Assembly (NCBI RefSeq): GCF_000003815.2
Contig: NC_049991.1
Coordinates: 6,049,372 to 6,113,371, forward strand
DNA length: 64,000 nucleotides
Origin: Branchiostoma floridae
Taxonomy: Eukaryota > Chordata > Leptocardii > Amphioxiformes > Branchiostomatidae
Reading direction: 5' to 3'
Part shown: one piece after another, positions 26,201 through 38,982 of the stretch
How positions within the stretch are numbered: position 1 is the stretch's first letter
How the letters are laid out: each line of letters starts with the position of its first letter
Program-made: the position numbers and the translations under genes
Notes under the pieces: model-generated
What the model was told of the DNA's origin: nothing
Databases searched by the model: none
Seen by the model: the letters and a program-made list of their open reading frames with translations, nothing else

Positions 26201-26451
26201 ACAAAGCTAAGAAAATATTGATGCTAATGATAGTCGACTTTATCAACTAAAATTCCAGTCATTAATTCCAAAGATTCTGTATGAAGGACGGTGACAATTG
26301 AACTTCAGTAATTTCGACCGTTCATACAGTTGGAGTCGTTCAAACGTGTTTTGTATGTGTTTGCACCCACCATCAGCTAAGCAGCTTCGGTTAGCCGTCT
26401 ACAGCATTGTCTGAAATTTCCAAAAATCTAAACCTAGAATCTAAACGTGTT
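23254..26451. other. Intergenic region between the collagen gene and FAS1 gene A
   Basis: This 3.2-kb stretch holds the collagen promoter side on the left. A 99-codon open frame at 24561-24860 lacks any motif I recognise. Text at 24410-24500 (TGTACGATTTTGACGTGG, GAGCTGTGACAGAACC) resembles 37000-37090, so part is a dispersed repeat. Nothing else is supported. Confidence 0.5.
23546..23565 (+). repeat. Poly(G) tract, 20 bases
   Basis: A (TG)n run leads into 20 consecutive G. Comparable homopolymers occur at 2793-2808 (C), 27604-27620 (C), 34802-34820 (G-rich) and 62047-62060 (G). These are weak points for the assembly. Confidence 0.9.
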
Positions 26452-29400
26452 TTAAACATTCCAGTTCGGAGGTAAGAGGACGGTGTCAATCATATGTACC
26501 GGTCCGTTCAGTGCTGGGATAACAAGCCCGGCGATCTTTCCGTTGTTTATCTCCACCTGCGTTCCTATCAACAAAATACAAATAAAACACAGTTATAACC
26601 AACAAAATCTAAAGAAGGCGGAAATATTGGATAATGATGAATGGCTTTAAGATATACAAGTTGTTACGATTACTAATAAAGCCCCCAATAGGATGAAAAT
26701 TTATGCATTTTGGTAATAGGAAAGTTGTTGTAGACCGTCATCGTAAAGACGGGTGGCCCTACCAACTTCCAAAGTAACTTAATGCACACGTTGTCTTTTA
26801 GGATCGATCATACTAATGAACGTACGAGCACCCTAGCATTCCAATGGATATTTTTTAGAATCATGCATGTATTATTTTGTGGCTTTGTGTGTGGTGTAAG
26901 TGGTATATGCAGTTTGGGGAATCTAGAGGTCCCCGGAGTTCGATACTCGCCGCTGTGACTCGCCCAGACGTTGTGCCCTTTAGAAATGTACTTTACACAA
27001 GTTACCTTTCTCGCTTCACCCAGGTGTAAATTGGGTATCTGATGACTTCGGTCGAAAAGGCAAAATACTACCTTTACCTTCTGTCTGTCCATGGTATTTT
27101 GCACTGTTAAAATAAGTTAGTAACTCTCAGTGCAGTGCCACATTGTCCTCGTCTGCCCCCCCCCCCCCTCCCCCACGAAAAAATGCATTCACATTCTATT
27201 CATCTAAGGCCAATAACTCACCCAGACCAGATGTACGATTTACATGACATTCAAGTATTCCTGACTGTAGGGTCACTAGCTGTTCCCCATCGCTCAAGCC
27301 TGCCTTGTAGTAGACTCCCCTGACGACGTGATAGGACAGAACGTTTGACAGTGCCGTCACGTTTTTCAAGAGGTTTTGTAGAGTAGCGTTGGGGAGCTTC
27401 TGGAAAGCGTCGTCGGTTGGAGCAAAGAAAGTGAGAGGTCCGTCATCTACAGGGAACGAAATGCACGTGTTTTGAAAAGGTCACTGTACGCCAGTTCACG
27501 GTTTGAAATGTGCATGAGCTGTGTGATTTACTGTGGTTATATTAGGCCACGTTGATTTGATTATATGGATGACATCCGCGCTCGCACCAATTTTCTGCCA
27601 TTCCCCCCCCCCCCCCCCCCCAAAAAAAGTTTTCGACCACACTATAAATTGTGCAAAGCAGCTGTAAAATGAGCACAAATATTCCTTAAATTGAAAAAAA
27701 AGTATCAGAAAACAGAAAACTAATGCCATAGAATGCCAAAATGAATCTTAAGTCAAAGAATAAGATGTGAAAGGACAGAAAGAAAAAAAAAAATCTATTG
27801 TTGGTTGGGGGAGGTACCAGTACAGAAAATTCAGGTCCAGAGGATCATTTCCAGGCCCGGACATGAACCTGGACCTGATTGTCTGTGGAAACTTGAGAAC
27901 TGGCAATACTCAAAACAATGGTAATTGGTCAATTTTGCTACAAAGGAATCTGTTTGGTGGATTATTGGACTCCCACTGCATTTTAAAATCCCATCTCCAT
28001 GTAATAAAGGCTAACTGTCTCTGTACCTTTGACTGTAGAAACTTGGTGCAGTTGACTATAAACTATACTTGACTTCGCTCTTGTTGTCTTCTTTGCCCCC
28101 CGGTTAGACCCCAAATGGCTGCCGACATAGTGTGTCCATTTTGTAATTGGCGAAATCTGTTCTTCTGTTGTTTTTTCAGGTCTGTTTTTTTTCGGATTGG
28201 TCCAAGAAGAAAAAAGAAATGTTTTGCACCCGTATGATGTACCGGTCCCTACACCTAACTGTTGGTATACCATACTATGTGTGTTTAGTCCTATGTTCAA
28301 CCTTCCTGGCCACTTTGATTTCATACTGAAGGCAACTTGTTTTTTTTGGCCAAACTTTTTTTTTATTCGCTCGCTCGCATCAGTTTTGGAGTTCCCAGAG
28401 GATGTCATCCATATAATCAAATCAACATGGCCTTACATCAAAAAGTGGACATCCCTCAATCTTCAGGAAAGACTAGTACTGACTGTAGCAAGAGACAGAC
28501 GGTCCTGACAACAACTCTACATCTTAATGTCTACATTGTCCCCTCCAACGACCAGGAGGTCTAGGTAAGTAGGTAGGTAAGTAAATTACAGGGCGATGAG
28601 AAAGCAACAAAACATGTCTTGTCTAAACAAGAACTGACACTGGGGCTATAGGGTAAAGGTCACCAATATAGGCATGTGCAATACGTTTCTAGGAATACTT
28701 TGTAAAACCTTAGTATAATGATACAGTATAAGGCGAGACCTTCAGATTTAATATATATGTACTCTGAAAAACAAGATTTTGGTCTTTTTTAAGCCCTGTA
28801 GGAAACACTAGTTTGAAATGGCCATGTTCCTAGTATGACGTCACAAATGACGCTATTATTTTGAACACACTGCCTGCGTCTACGTTTTGTGTGGGATAGA
28901 AATAGTTCGAATTGAAGTTGTGGCAATTAACCTGGAATGTTCACGGATGAGATTATGATACCTGGACATGGCTAATGTATTCTTTATTACTTGAGCTATG
29001 CATGCAACTCATTTCTTAGAGAAGAAAACTGTACTAAATCAAAATCAACATTTTACTAAAATAACCAAAATCTGATGAAGGATAGCTACCATTCAAGATT
29101 TTTCCAAAACCAGCCTTGGCGATGACTTCGCTCAACTGGTACAATTGCTCGACCATGCCTACTTCGTTGGCGATGCTATCGAAGGGTAGAGGGTACAGAA
29201 TCTGGTCGATCACGTGAACAACCCCGTTACTGGCCTTGTTGTCTGGTTTACTGACCAAGCCCCCGTTAGCTGTGGTTGCCTGGAGGGTGTAAAGATATAA
29301 GGTGGTTTAACGTTTCAGGGTAAAGGTCAGTAATACACTGCGCCTATGGTTTCATTTTCAGGCATAGTGGTTTGGCTTATTTCAAGACTCGTAGAAGTTC

Positions 29401-31509
29401 TTTTCTTGCTAAATTTTAAAAGAATTCTATATTCATGACTGCTATGTGTAGCGTGGTAAAAAAGAATGATTTTAGGCCTGTGCATACCCCTAATTTGAAA
29501 TCGTTAGTCCCTTGGTTGGCATCATCTTAGACTAACTTAATATTGCAAATATTATGATAAATGAATTGTGGTATTGTTTGAAATGGTCAAACCTTTCAGC
29601 TTGTAGAAATAGTTGTAGTTATCATATTCTGGACACTTGAGGTAGCGGGCTACTGTGAGGGTATTTTGTTATGACCTTGGATGTTTACTGATGACATTAT
29701 TACACCTTACGGGTGAGATTATTACACCTGGGCTTTGTCTAATTTTACATCTTTTCCAATACAGATTCTATTTGGTGTAAAATAGCATAAGAATTTTAAA
29801 GAAAAATGTTTTAGACTCGTATTATTCATGTCTTCACTTGGCATACTTACTTTAGTCGATGGGTACTTGTTGATTCGAATGTACAGGGTTTCCAGGAGAG
29901 TCATTACTAGCTTATTGTTCTTCCAGTCGTTCGACATGGTTGTATTGGGGCTTACATGGAACATTAGTACCTGTAACAATAAGAAATCGTTATATTAGAC
30001 GTCAGTGAAATATTTCCAGTTTTTATAGAATCTTTTATACATTATTTTGGATTTCTCGGAGTTCTTCTTTATGCAGTTTCATAAAGGCCCTTACAGGTCC
30101 ATAGGTATGTACAGGGCCGTAGGTAATTGGAAACAGGATATAAGATGCTCCATTCTGCGACCACTCTGGGATATTTGACCCAACTGCAGTGTCCTGTCGG
30201 GCAGTCATTCTTATGCATTCACATAACATCGAACACACACTAGTCAGACAAATGAAAAGACAAACACGCTGGAAAAAACAACAACTTTAGTATATGGAAA
30301 AGGATAACCTCAAGCCAACCGTTCAGACTTACGCAATATCTTCAGAAAAGACGCTGGAGCCGCATGTTCCCCGTTTAGGAACGTTTAGGAGCCCATAACA
30401 CTGAGGAAGCCACACGGCGAAACATATTTGTTGTGTGTCGGTTCGAGTAAAGTTCCTGAACGGCGAACATGCGGCTCCAGCGTATTTTCTAAAGATGTGG
30501 CGTAAGTGTGAACGGTTGGCTTGAGGTTATCCTTCTCCACATACTACACTGAAAAAAAAAAAAAAAAAAAACTTAAGTACACGGAGTAAATTATTTGGGC
30601 CAGTTAGATTCGATTTCTATGATTAACATTCAATAGAACAACATTTTCTTTTTTTTCATCCTTCTATTATTCGATCCTCTTTGGCTTTCGAATGCCTTTG
30701 ACATTCTACGACGATTTGTTGCAATGATTGCCCATCCAGCACGGTGGCGTTTTTACCATATCAAAGGAAATAAGAATAGTTGCTGACCTCTATTAGAAAC
30801 ATTTTGCTGGACAGTAAATGCTCCTTCAGATCAGTCGGGAGATTAGCAAACGCCTCATCCGTTGGTGCAAACACCGTGCACGACTCTATGGGTATAGTAG
30901 AAAGAATATCAAAAGATCTATGCATGAACACCATTCGCAGATACATGAGATTATTATGATATCATTCGTTTAAGTGGCATTCCACTCCATAAGGAAGTGA
31001 TATTTTCCAATAGATGATATATTCATGAATACATTACCAACAGACCTGTTGCAGAATCCTAATTGGAGTAGATTATGCAAATTATGTTTTGTAAAACAAA
31101 ATGACACAAACAAAAACAGTCCCTTTATCGTGAATATGTTTTGAATAAATGCACGTCAAGAAGGTCAATTTCTCATAAGATATCAAAGATGGGTTTTCAG
31201 GTCTTGATAAGAACGTAGGAGCATGTACTTACATTGCGCCATAAATATCTGGTATATATCACCATGATGCAGATTGTAGTTCTCTGTCTCTACATATAGT
31301 TTAGATCGTAGGTTTGGCTTGTTATAGCCTCGAAATCTCCAAGAGTGTTACATAAACGCCATACCTCTGTCTTGCAATGTTGAGATAAGGTCTGCCACCC
31401 CCAGTAGCTGCACCGCGGTCCTTAAACCGAGGTTATTCATAACATCAACTACATCGTTCTGTGCGCCAACCAAGCAGCAGAGAGGGAGAAGTAGAAGCAA
31501 AAACCTCAT
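26452..31509 (-). CDS. Secreted protein with two fasciclin (FAS1) domains, gene A
   Basis: Six exons join in frame to 296 aa: 31509-31365, 30885-30788, 29970-29851, 29279-29090, 27446-27222, 26564-26452 (145/98/120/190/225/113 nt; intron phases 1,0,0,1,1). A signal peptide (MRFLLLLLPLCCLVGA) precedes FAS1-1, with the H1-type motif CTVFAPTDEAFANLP, a VLMFHVSP strand and the H2-type motif NGVVHVIDQILYPLP. FAS1-2 has [28 protein letters not shown] and the closing motif NGPVHMIDTVLLPPNWNV. N-glycosylation sequons NAT, NVT and NRT are present. There is no EMI domain, transmembrane segment or GPI signal, so it is a small soluble relative of TGFBI/periostin, which have four FAS1 domains. FAS1 domains mediate cell adhesion and matrix binding. 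It is closest to gene B. Intron 4 holds a MITE and intron 2 a foldback. Confidence 0.9.
27544..28432. mobile_element. MITE of the 'TATATGGATGACATC' family, copy 2 (longer, inverted)
   Basis: The ends are 32-bp inverted repeats with one mismatch (AGGCCACGTTGATTTGATTA then TATGGATGACAT). Compared with the copies at 16980 and 50882 it is reversed and about 500 bp longer, because of extra internal sequence at roughly 27720-28210. It lies in intron 4 of FAS1 gene A. Reading frames here (for example 27983-28420) are transposon shadows. Confidence 0.85.
30288..30546. repeat. Foldback element in intron 2 of FAS1 gene A
   Basis: About 90-base arms pair: TAGTATATGGAAAAGGATAA, CTCAAGCCAACCGTTC and GACGCTGGAGCCGCATGTTC on the left match the reverse complement of GAACATGCGGCTCCAGCGT, GAACGGTTGGCTTGAGG and TTATCCTTCTCCACATACTA on the right. 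The loop is about 80 bases. Confidence 0.85.
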
Positions 31510-32541
31510 GGCGGTAGTTTGAATTATAACTCAGTATAGAAACCTTCACCTTTGACCCCTAGCATACACAATTTAAATCGCTAACTGGCTTATATTTTGG
31601 AATTATTTCTTTTCATGTCATCTTTGCAGCTAGAGTTCTGACCCAGTTGTAGCTGATTTCTGACCAATATCCACTTAGAGAACTGGTTTTTGTGACGTGG
31701 CTAGTAGTTCTTGAATAACGACGGAGACTATCAACACTCGGTAATGTGTAGTTTAGGATCAAAGGTTATTGGGTGAATATATTTGACAACTGAGATAATA
31801 AGATATTGAACAATGCAGGCCTGGGATTTATTTACCAGTTGATGATTAATCTAATAGATTCTCTTAACACGGTGAGAATTTAAAATTACTTAGTCTTTTG
31901 TTTGTGAAAACAGCTGACAAGTAAGTGCAAAGTTAGATATTATTTACATGAATAGCAAAATTCTTTTCCGCAACCGATTGTTTTATTCAACGGACGCTTC
32001 ACTATGATACAGCACATATAGGTGTCGCTACATATGGATGCGGTGTTTACGATGCGGTCCTAAACGTAAATGATGAGTGCATGGTATAAAAAGATGTTGT
32101 CAAGTAACAGATGGCAGTGAAAAATATCGTCTTCAGTTGTAAGCGGTGATGCATTGCAAGCAAGGTTTGAACAATTGATGTTACATAGAGTACGTAATCA
32201 ATCAAATAATGTTCCTGTTGGATCAGTTTACTCATGATATTTGTGCTAGTACAGTGTATATATATGTATCATTAAAATATAATGTTTAGAATACCAGTGT
32301 CATCATGCATTTCAGTTTTACATTGTTTAAATGTGTTTGTTTGATTACTTTGACATTTATAAAAATATATCATAACCTAACGCTGCCGCATTACAACAAT
32401 ATTTTTTCAGTACCGTCACAGTAAACACGACATTTTCTCAGGCGTAGTAATGAGCTCTTTACTACAAAAAATCTGCCCCTTTTCCACTTGTTTACATTTC
32501 AAAAGCAACCACCAGCTTTGAGGACATTTTCCAGAACCACA
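31510..32541. other. Intergenic region between FAS1 genes A and B
   Basis: This AT-rich kilobase holds the promoter side of gene A and the 3' flank of gene B. No coding exon, RNA gene or clear repeat is visible. Confidence 0.5.
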
Positions 32542-35500
32542 CTAGTTTGGAGGAATGAGGACGGTGTCAATCAATTGCACAACCCCGTTGACTGCTGGGA
32601 TTGGAAGTCCGACAGTCTTTGCGTTGTTTATCATCACCTGGGGGTCTGTAAACAAAAATAAAGATATCAGAAATGTTAGATACTATATGAATGACTAAAT
32701 GAAAAAGATGATATGTTAATATGATTAAAAGTAAATAAATTGCTTTCACGAGGAATATGAGCAATCAGAGCTTTGCAACCACCCTTCAACCAAGACGAGG
32801 GGCGCCATAGGCTTTCTGCAACTTACTAGTATTATCCATCTACACACGTGTTATATTTGCAAAAAAAAAGCATTGCATGAGCGCGATTGATTGCTCATTC
32901 ATTGACCAAATGCTATAGATTTGGTCAGCCTAAAAATTCAGTTTGTTCAATTTGATGTTTAGAAGTTCCAATTCGTCTCTGATTCATTGGAAACATATAG
33001 AAATACGCAACAACCAACTTAGATTTGGTAAACGGTAGTATGTCTTTCTTTATTTCTTTGATAACAAAGGCTTCACACACCTGACCCAGGTTTAGCGCTG
33101 ACGTGACACACAAGTTTTTCCTTTTGTAAGGTCGTAAGTTCCTCCCCATCGCCTAAGCCTGCCTTGTAGTAGACTCCACTGACGACGTGATAGGTCAGAA
33201 CTTCTGTCAGTGCCGTCACGTTCTTCAGAAGACTAGGCAGGGTTCCGTTCGGTAGCTTGTTGAAAGCATCGTCGGTTGGAGCGAAAAGGGTGAATGGTCC
33301 GTCACCTACCGGAGAAGAAAAATAACATTTTGTAAATCTTTACTACAGTAAAATATTGGTGAAACTACACCATTCACCCCCTTTGTGAGTCGACTATTCC
33401 AGTCTTGCCCAGCATGCTTTAAGCTCCCACCATTTTGTTTTTACCATCTTTGTTTGTTCTTCTATGACCTTTATACTGGCTTCCTGGAGCCTTTCTCGTC
33501 ACAAGTCACAGTTTTGTTAATCGCTTTGATACTATGATCATGATCAATTGTATCATTTCGTCGCTATGTTTGCGCAGACTACAAAGGGATTTTTGTTGAC
33601 TGACAACACTTGTCCTTGTGGGCTTTCGTGCGTTTAGTTACTTCATATAGTCTAGAAATTGATGATAAACATGATATACAATTCTTTTAAAACATTTACG
33701 GATCTTATTCAGTGTTTTAGAAATCAGCTATAAGCTTGTTTTCATTGTTTTTTTATTATTCTTAATTACAAAACATTAAAAAATATAAATATAGTCTTTA
33801 CTGTATTTCAGGGAAATGGCTGGAGATTCTTACCATCTAAAGCACTTCCAAGACCAGCTTTTTCGATGGCTTCCTTTAACACGGACAGGTTCTTGTTGTT
33901 GTTGATTTCTCCGTCCACGGTTAAGGACGGGAACGGGTACAAGACCTGGTCCACCACGTGCACCACCCCATTGCTGGCCTTGTTGTCTGGCTTACTCACT
34001 AGGGAACCGTCAGCTGTGATCGTCTAGAATTTGACATAAATTGTATGTATTGTTTTTGTCTAGGTCTATTGGCATCGCCATGTTGGATTTTGACGTCATG
34101 TCAGCGCCATATTGTTTCCGATTGACTTTTGATTCTCCGCCAAAAAGTGTAACATGCCACGCAAACCTTTCCAATTTTGCAAAAAACTGCTCTCTAGTTT
34201 AGCTTGAAAGATGATTGTCAAAACTAACATGATAAATAATATCATGAGGTGTAACATTTCTTCGTAGGATGCTATCACAACATATTCTATATCTTTTACA
34301 TCAGTTGTTAGACCTAAAGCGTTTGACCAAACTAAGAATGCACGTTATGAGTTGTTTTAATGTCTGATACGTAGAATTTGAATATATTTTACTGACTGTA
34401 TCAAAACAATAAATCGATATGAAAGATCAGTTAGCAATACTGATATACAAGAACTAAATTAATAAAAGATAACGATACAGAGTCAGATATTTTTTCACCG
34501 TTGGAATACTTACGTTTGTTGAAGGATAGATGTTGATTCGCATCATAAAACCTTTTAGAAGTGTATCTATAAGCTGGTTGTTCTTCAAGTCGGTCGACAT
34601 GTACTCTTTGTTGCTGGCATGGAACGCCAGTACCTGTAGCAATAATCAGATATGATATCGGTTTGTAAAATGGATTTAAAAAAACTTTTAAAGGTACTCA
34701 TCTTGAAGATATATAAAGGAGATTCATATTATCGGGCAAAACCAACCATTCCTTCCTGGAAGAACAAATTTGGAGCACAGTAACATTCCTTATGCTTTTT
34801 TTGGGGGGAGGGGGGGGGGGTGCTAGACCAAGCCAACATTCCCAACCTGGGGAGTAACTTTGGGCCTGGGCCAACAAAATTTCCCATCTTGCCAATTCTC
34901 TACTACTCCGTCTTCCACCTCACATTATGGCACTTTACAATATTGAAAAAAAAAAGGTTCTTAATAATACACAAACTAAGGTCTAGACAAGTACACATAA
35001 GCCGAAAAGAATGCCTCCGATCTCATGATGGCATCTTTTGTAAAGATCGTTCCTAAAAACGCTATTTTGTACCGAGGTGTTAAATCTTATCACTACGTGC
35101 ATAAACTGTTAAACATTTAGAGTTAAATATTTACAACTGACCTCTCTAAGAAAGAGTGGGTTACTCAATAGCTGTTGTTTGATACCAGCCGGGACCTTAG
35201 CAAAGGCAGCATCTGACGGTGCAAATACTGTACACGAATCTGCAAAGAAAACACACACAAAAAAGAATAAAATATACAGAATCAAAGCAGGTCTACCAAA
35301 TAGTCTACAAGCTTGTATTTTTTAGTTAAGTAATTGCACAATGCAAAATTATGAGGCTGTGAAAAAATAGTTTAGCTAGTTAACGGTATACCAGAGTTCT
35401 ATTAGTTTTAATCTCTAGAAAAAATTAGAAAAGAATACACTTCTACTTGTACCAGAATTTAAAAAAAATGTAACTAAAATAAAAACGCTTCATATGTCAC

Positions 35501-36146
35501 CTTTGCTTTAGAAGCCAATCGCAGTTATATAATGCAAATTCCACAAAAATTTCCAAACGCTTACCGACGAAAACAAAACTATAACGCTGTTAACGTCACA
35601 TAACCCACGCATCATAGAAAAAGTGGGACACTTCGTCTTCCACTGCTTCCAGAAAAGAAGTCAAACCCTAAATACGTAGATTGTAGCTCTCAGCAGTCCA
35701 TATCATTGATAGAATAGTCACTCGTTTACACTTGTCACCATTGTTATCTATACCAAAGTATTTCATTTTATACATGTTTATTATATTTTCTGTATGTTTC
35801 ATGTTGCAATTAGCCCTCGGGCAAGAACTTGCAAATAAACTTCTATAATATATTTAGGAACATCATTAAATGGGCTAGATATTTTCAACTCCCTAACTGT
35901 ATGCTACCTTGAAATTCGCATTAAAAAAAAATGAATATTCGTATTGTGCCATTTAGGCTACCATCCATACCCTCTGCCCAGTTGACACGTGAAACACATA
36001 CCTGCGTCTTCTAGGGTAGGGCTTAGATCAGATACCTCCAGCAGTTGTACCAAACTCCTCAGTTGAAGACTGCGCATAACGTCTAAGACATTCTCCTTGG
36101 CGCTCACCGTGCAAAGCAGCGGAAGAAGTACTACTAGGAACTTCAT
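32542..36146 (-). CDS. Secreted protein with two fasciclin (FAS1) domains, gene B
   Basis: Six exons join in frame to 293 aa: 36146-36002, 35239-35142, 34633-34514, 34023-33834, 33305-33081, 32645-32542 (145/98/120/190/225/104 nt; phases 1,0,0,1,1). The first five exon lengths equal those of gene A. The signal peptide is [19 protein letters not shown]1-1 has [23 protein letters not shown] and [18 protein letters not shown]1-2 has [35 protein letters not shown] and the closing motif [15 protein letters not shown]. It is a clear tandem duplicate of gene A: exons 4 and 5 share [13 protein letters not shown] and YYKAGL. The exon 5 donor is GTGTGT, weaker than in its sisters, but it preserves phase. 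It is expected to be an extracellular-matrix or mucus-type adhesion protein; the ligand is unknown. Confidence 0.9.
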
Positions 36147-36224
36147 AGTTAGAGGTATAGAATAGAGGAGGTTACTAGTTAGGTCTGCGTCCTTGGGACT
36201 GTTTACAGTACCTTGGGGTGGGCC

Positions 36225-36260
36225 GTGTTCCACTTTTCTGTAAGCACGTGTCTGATAAGT
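36225..36260. promoter_or_regulatory. E-box-containing motif upstream of FAS1 gene B, duplicated 390 bp away
   Basis: GTGTTCCACTTTTCTGTAAG then CACGTGTCTGATAA lies about 80-115 bases upstream of the gene B start. A near copy at 36612-36646 reads GTGTTCTACTTTTTTGTAAG then CACGTGGCTGATAA. Both contain the palindromic E-box CACGTG. Promoter function is inference from position and duplication. Confidence 0.35.
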
Positions 36261-38982
36261 TGATATCTATACGCAAACACTAATATCCCTGTGATGAAAT
36301 AATACAAAAATCTCATTACACTTTTTGACAAGATCTTAAAATATCTGAAGGTTTTGTACTATCTCAAGAATAGATATGTATCGATTTCGAAAAGATCTGG
36401 AGAGGTTTTAAACAAAAAGATCTTGAAACATTTTTTTTACAAAATCTCAGCAGAGTTTTTTTTTAAACTTAAAACAAGTGCTCTGGAGTAATCTTTAAAA
36501 AAAATTGTAATTTCTATGGTTATTGTAAGGAACTACGTCGTACGAGAATGGAAATTGTGTAGTTCTGCCAAAATTATGTTCTTAATACTGTCAATAGACC
36601 CGGGAGAGAGTGTGTTCTACTTTTTTGTAAGCACGTGGCTGATAACTATTTGTAAACAATGGTGTCCATTTCTTCACTGTGTATCCGATCAAAGGTTAGT
36701 CGTATGTTTACGCAAGCCAGATAATCTTTTGCTACAACCTTTGCATTCATAAGTTAATTATTGGACAGTTGCCTGATATATGCGATGAAAAGACCATTCT
36801 TCTTTGTGTAAATAGACGTATCATTATTGATTCTATCGTGTGCAAATGCATGAATGACAGCCTCTCCGATGGTAGCCAGGTACCGATATTTACACTTTAC
36901 TTGAGAGAGGATACTACATCCCTTACGGAGCACCGGTGACTAACGTATATATTAACCTTAATAAAGTATAAGAGCACGGTCACACAGACCGTTCGATCGT
37001 CGTACGATTTTGATGCGGTAGAATTTTCAAGCAGGCTGTGACAAAACAAACCACTGACGATTCTCCAAGACAGCATTTTGTGTTGTAAGATAGTTGTACC
37101 AAAGAAAAGATGCAGGGCTGTCCAATAAAAACACATAAAGATAGCAATTGCACGACGACAGCAAGGCCTTTGTGACTGTACCACTAGCAAGCTAAGGGGA
37201 GCAAGGCGCTGTATATTGAGTGAAAAGTTATGCCTGCTCCAAATGGGACGGTAGGTCTTTAACTGATATAGAGAATATACTTTGTTAACATCCATGTCTG
37301 AATATATTCAGGTCCATATTTTATCTGTGGACATCGTTAGAAGGCAGACAGATCATCGCGTGTAACGACTAGTTGCTTCATGGGACCTTGGGGTCTTGTG
37401 GATCAGGATATAACCACAGCGGGACAAGAGGCCTAAAGTTACATACACCTGCCTAAAATAGCCGCTTTGGTTTACCACACGGCCGATTTGCTTTGTATTG
37501 TTTGAAAACGAACAGCAAATCAATAAACCAACACTCTTTGGTGATTTATGAGAAACAGGCACGTCTAACTCATAGCACCAATAAAAAAACGATTGTTAGT
37601 AAATTTATCTCGTCGTCTTGTGTGCTGACATGGACAACGTCGAACGTGAAATATTTTTATACAGTTTAAAGTAACATAATATGGTCAAATCGATCTGGAC
37701 AGCGGTCAACATTAAAAGCAAACAATCTACATTAGAAAATGAACATCTTTGGCCTGTTTAAACTGAGCAAACAATGGAGCCGACGCAATGTTGAATCAAG
37801 AAACTGTCAAGCGTAAAACGGCATGATAAATTAATAAAGAAATTATTACTTAGTTTACTAACAAAAATGTCACGTTTGTATTCTTTCTAATACTTATTTA
37901 TCATCTGTGCAATTAAGTGCAGACCTCAGATCCCTTGCGGGGCCAGCTAGTGTGAAGAGCAGTGTTTGGCAAAATCTTCTTTGGCACAATCTTATTACGA
38001 GATAAGCAATTCCACCACATTAGTTTTTAGCTGCATGGTATTGCGTGGGCATTGCATTCTTTACAAGCTTACATGTAAAGAATGCTAAACGGTTAGACAT
38101 TTTATGCGAATATACAAATATTATTCAAGCTGTCTAAATCCGTCCAAAATATCCACAGAAAAGTTTTTAAAATGTATAACTTTACTGTTTAAAGGTATAA
38201 GGGCAATCAAAAGTAAGCTTTAGATTACAAACTTTATAATCAAAATATTAGAAATTGCTAACTGCTAGAGAAAAAGCATTTCTAGAGAGGAACCATGTTT
38301 GTGTTCTTTATGCTGGCATGCATAAAATCTAATTTTAGGTTGTTCTCAAGGGCTTCACGTTTGTGCGTGACTTACAATAAAAACGATAAAAAGTCCGGCG
38401 GCAAGATCACGGTTATTAAGGAGGACATTATTGCGCTCTCATTGGTCTGTCACTCGTATGCAAATGTGTCAAAGCCAATCAGAAAATTTAATTAAGATTG
38501 ACAGGTTTGTACAAACAACCCGTTCATCACGTCTAAAGTGGAAGTATGTCTGCCAACAACGTGCAGTAGCCCCGGTTACCCCGGGTACAGTTTGGTTACG
38601 TATGTATGCCCCTCTGCTTTGCAGGAAATAGACTAAATGTTTTTGCAGACCATTGCACATAGTTTTTAATGCTTGTCACTGATTTCCCCTGGTTCATTTG
38701 CGTCTTCAACACTCATGGCTTGCATTTAAGGTGTTCCGGGGTATATCAACAGTTTTGCAGTTAAGGTGTTCCGGAGTATATCAATAGTCGGCCACTAACT
38801 TAAAGGTAAGAAAAAAATAGTCATGATGTGAATAGCTTATTTATTCAAAATAGGTATGGCAACCCTATGGTGTAATAAGGTTACAAACGTACATGATGAA
38901 CAGTTTGTTCTGCTGTAGATCTGACACTTTAAAGTTCTAGTTCATTGTAGATTAAGTTATCCTAGAAAGTTTATGCATGGTC

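Noticed and set aside
28197-28508. Open frames at 27767-28564 as a FAS1 alternative exon
   Set aside because: They fall inside the reversed MITE copy and do not resemble FAS1 sequence.
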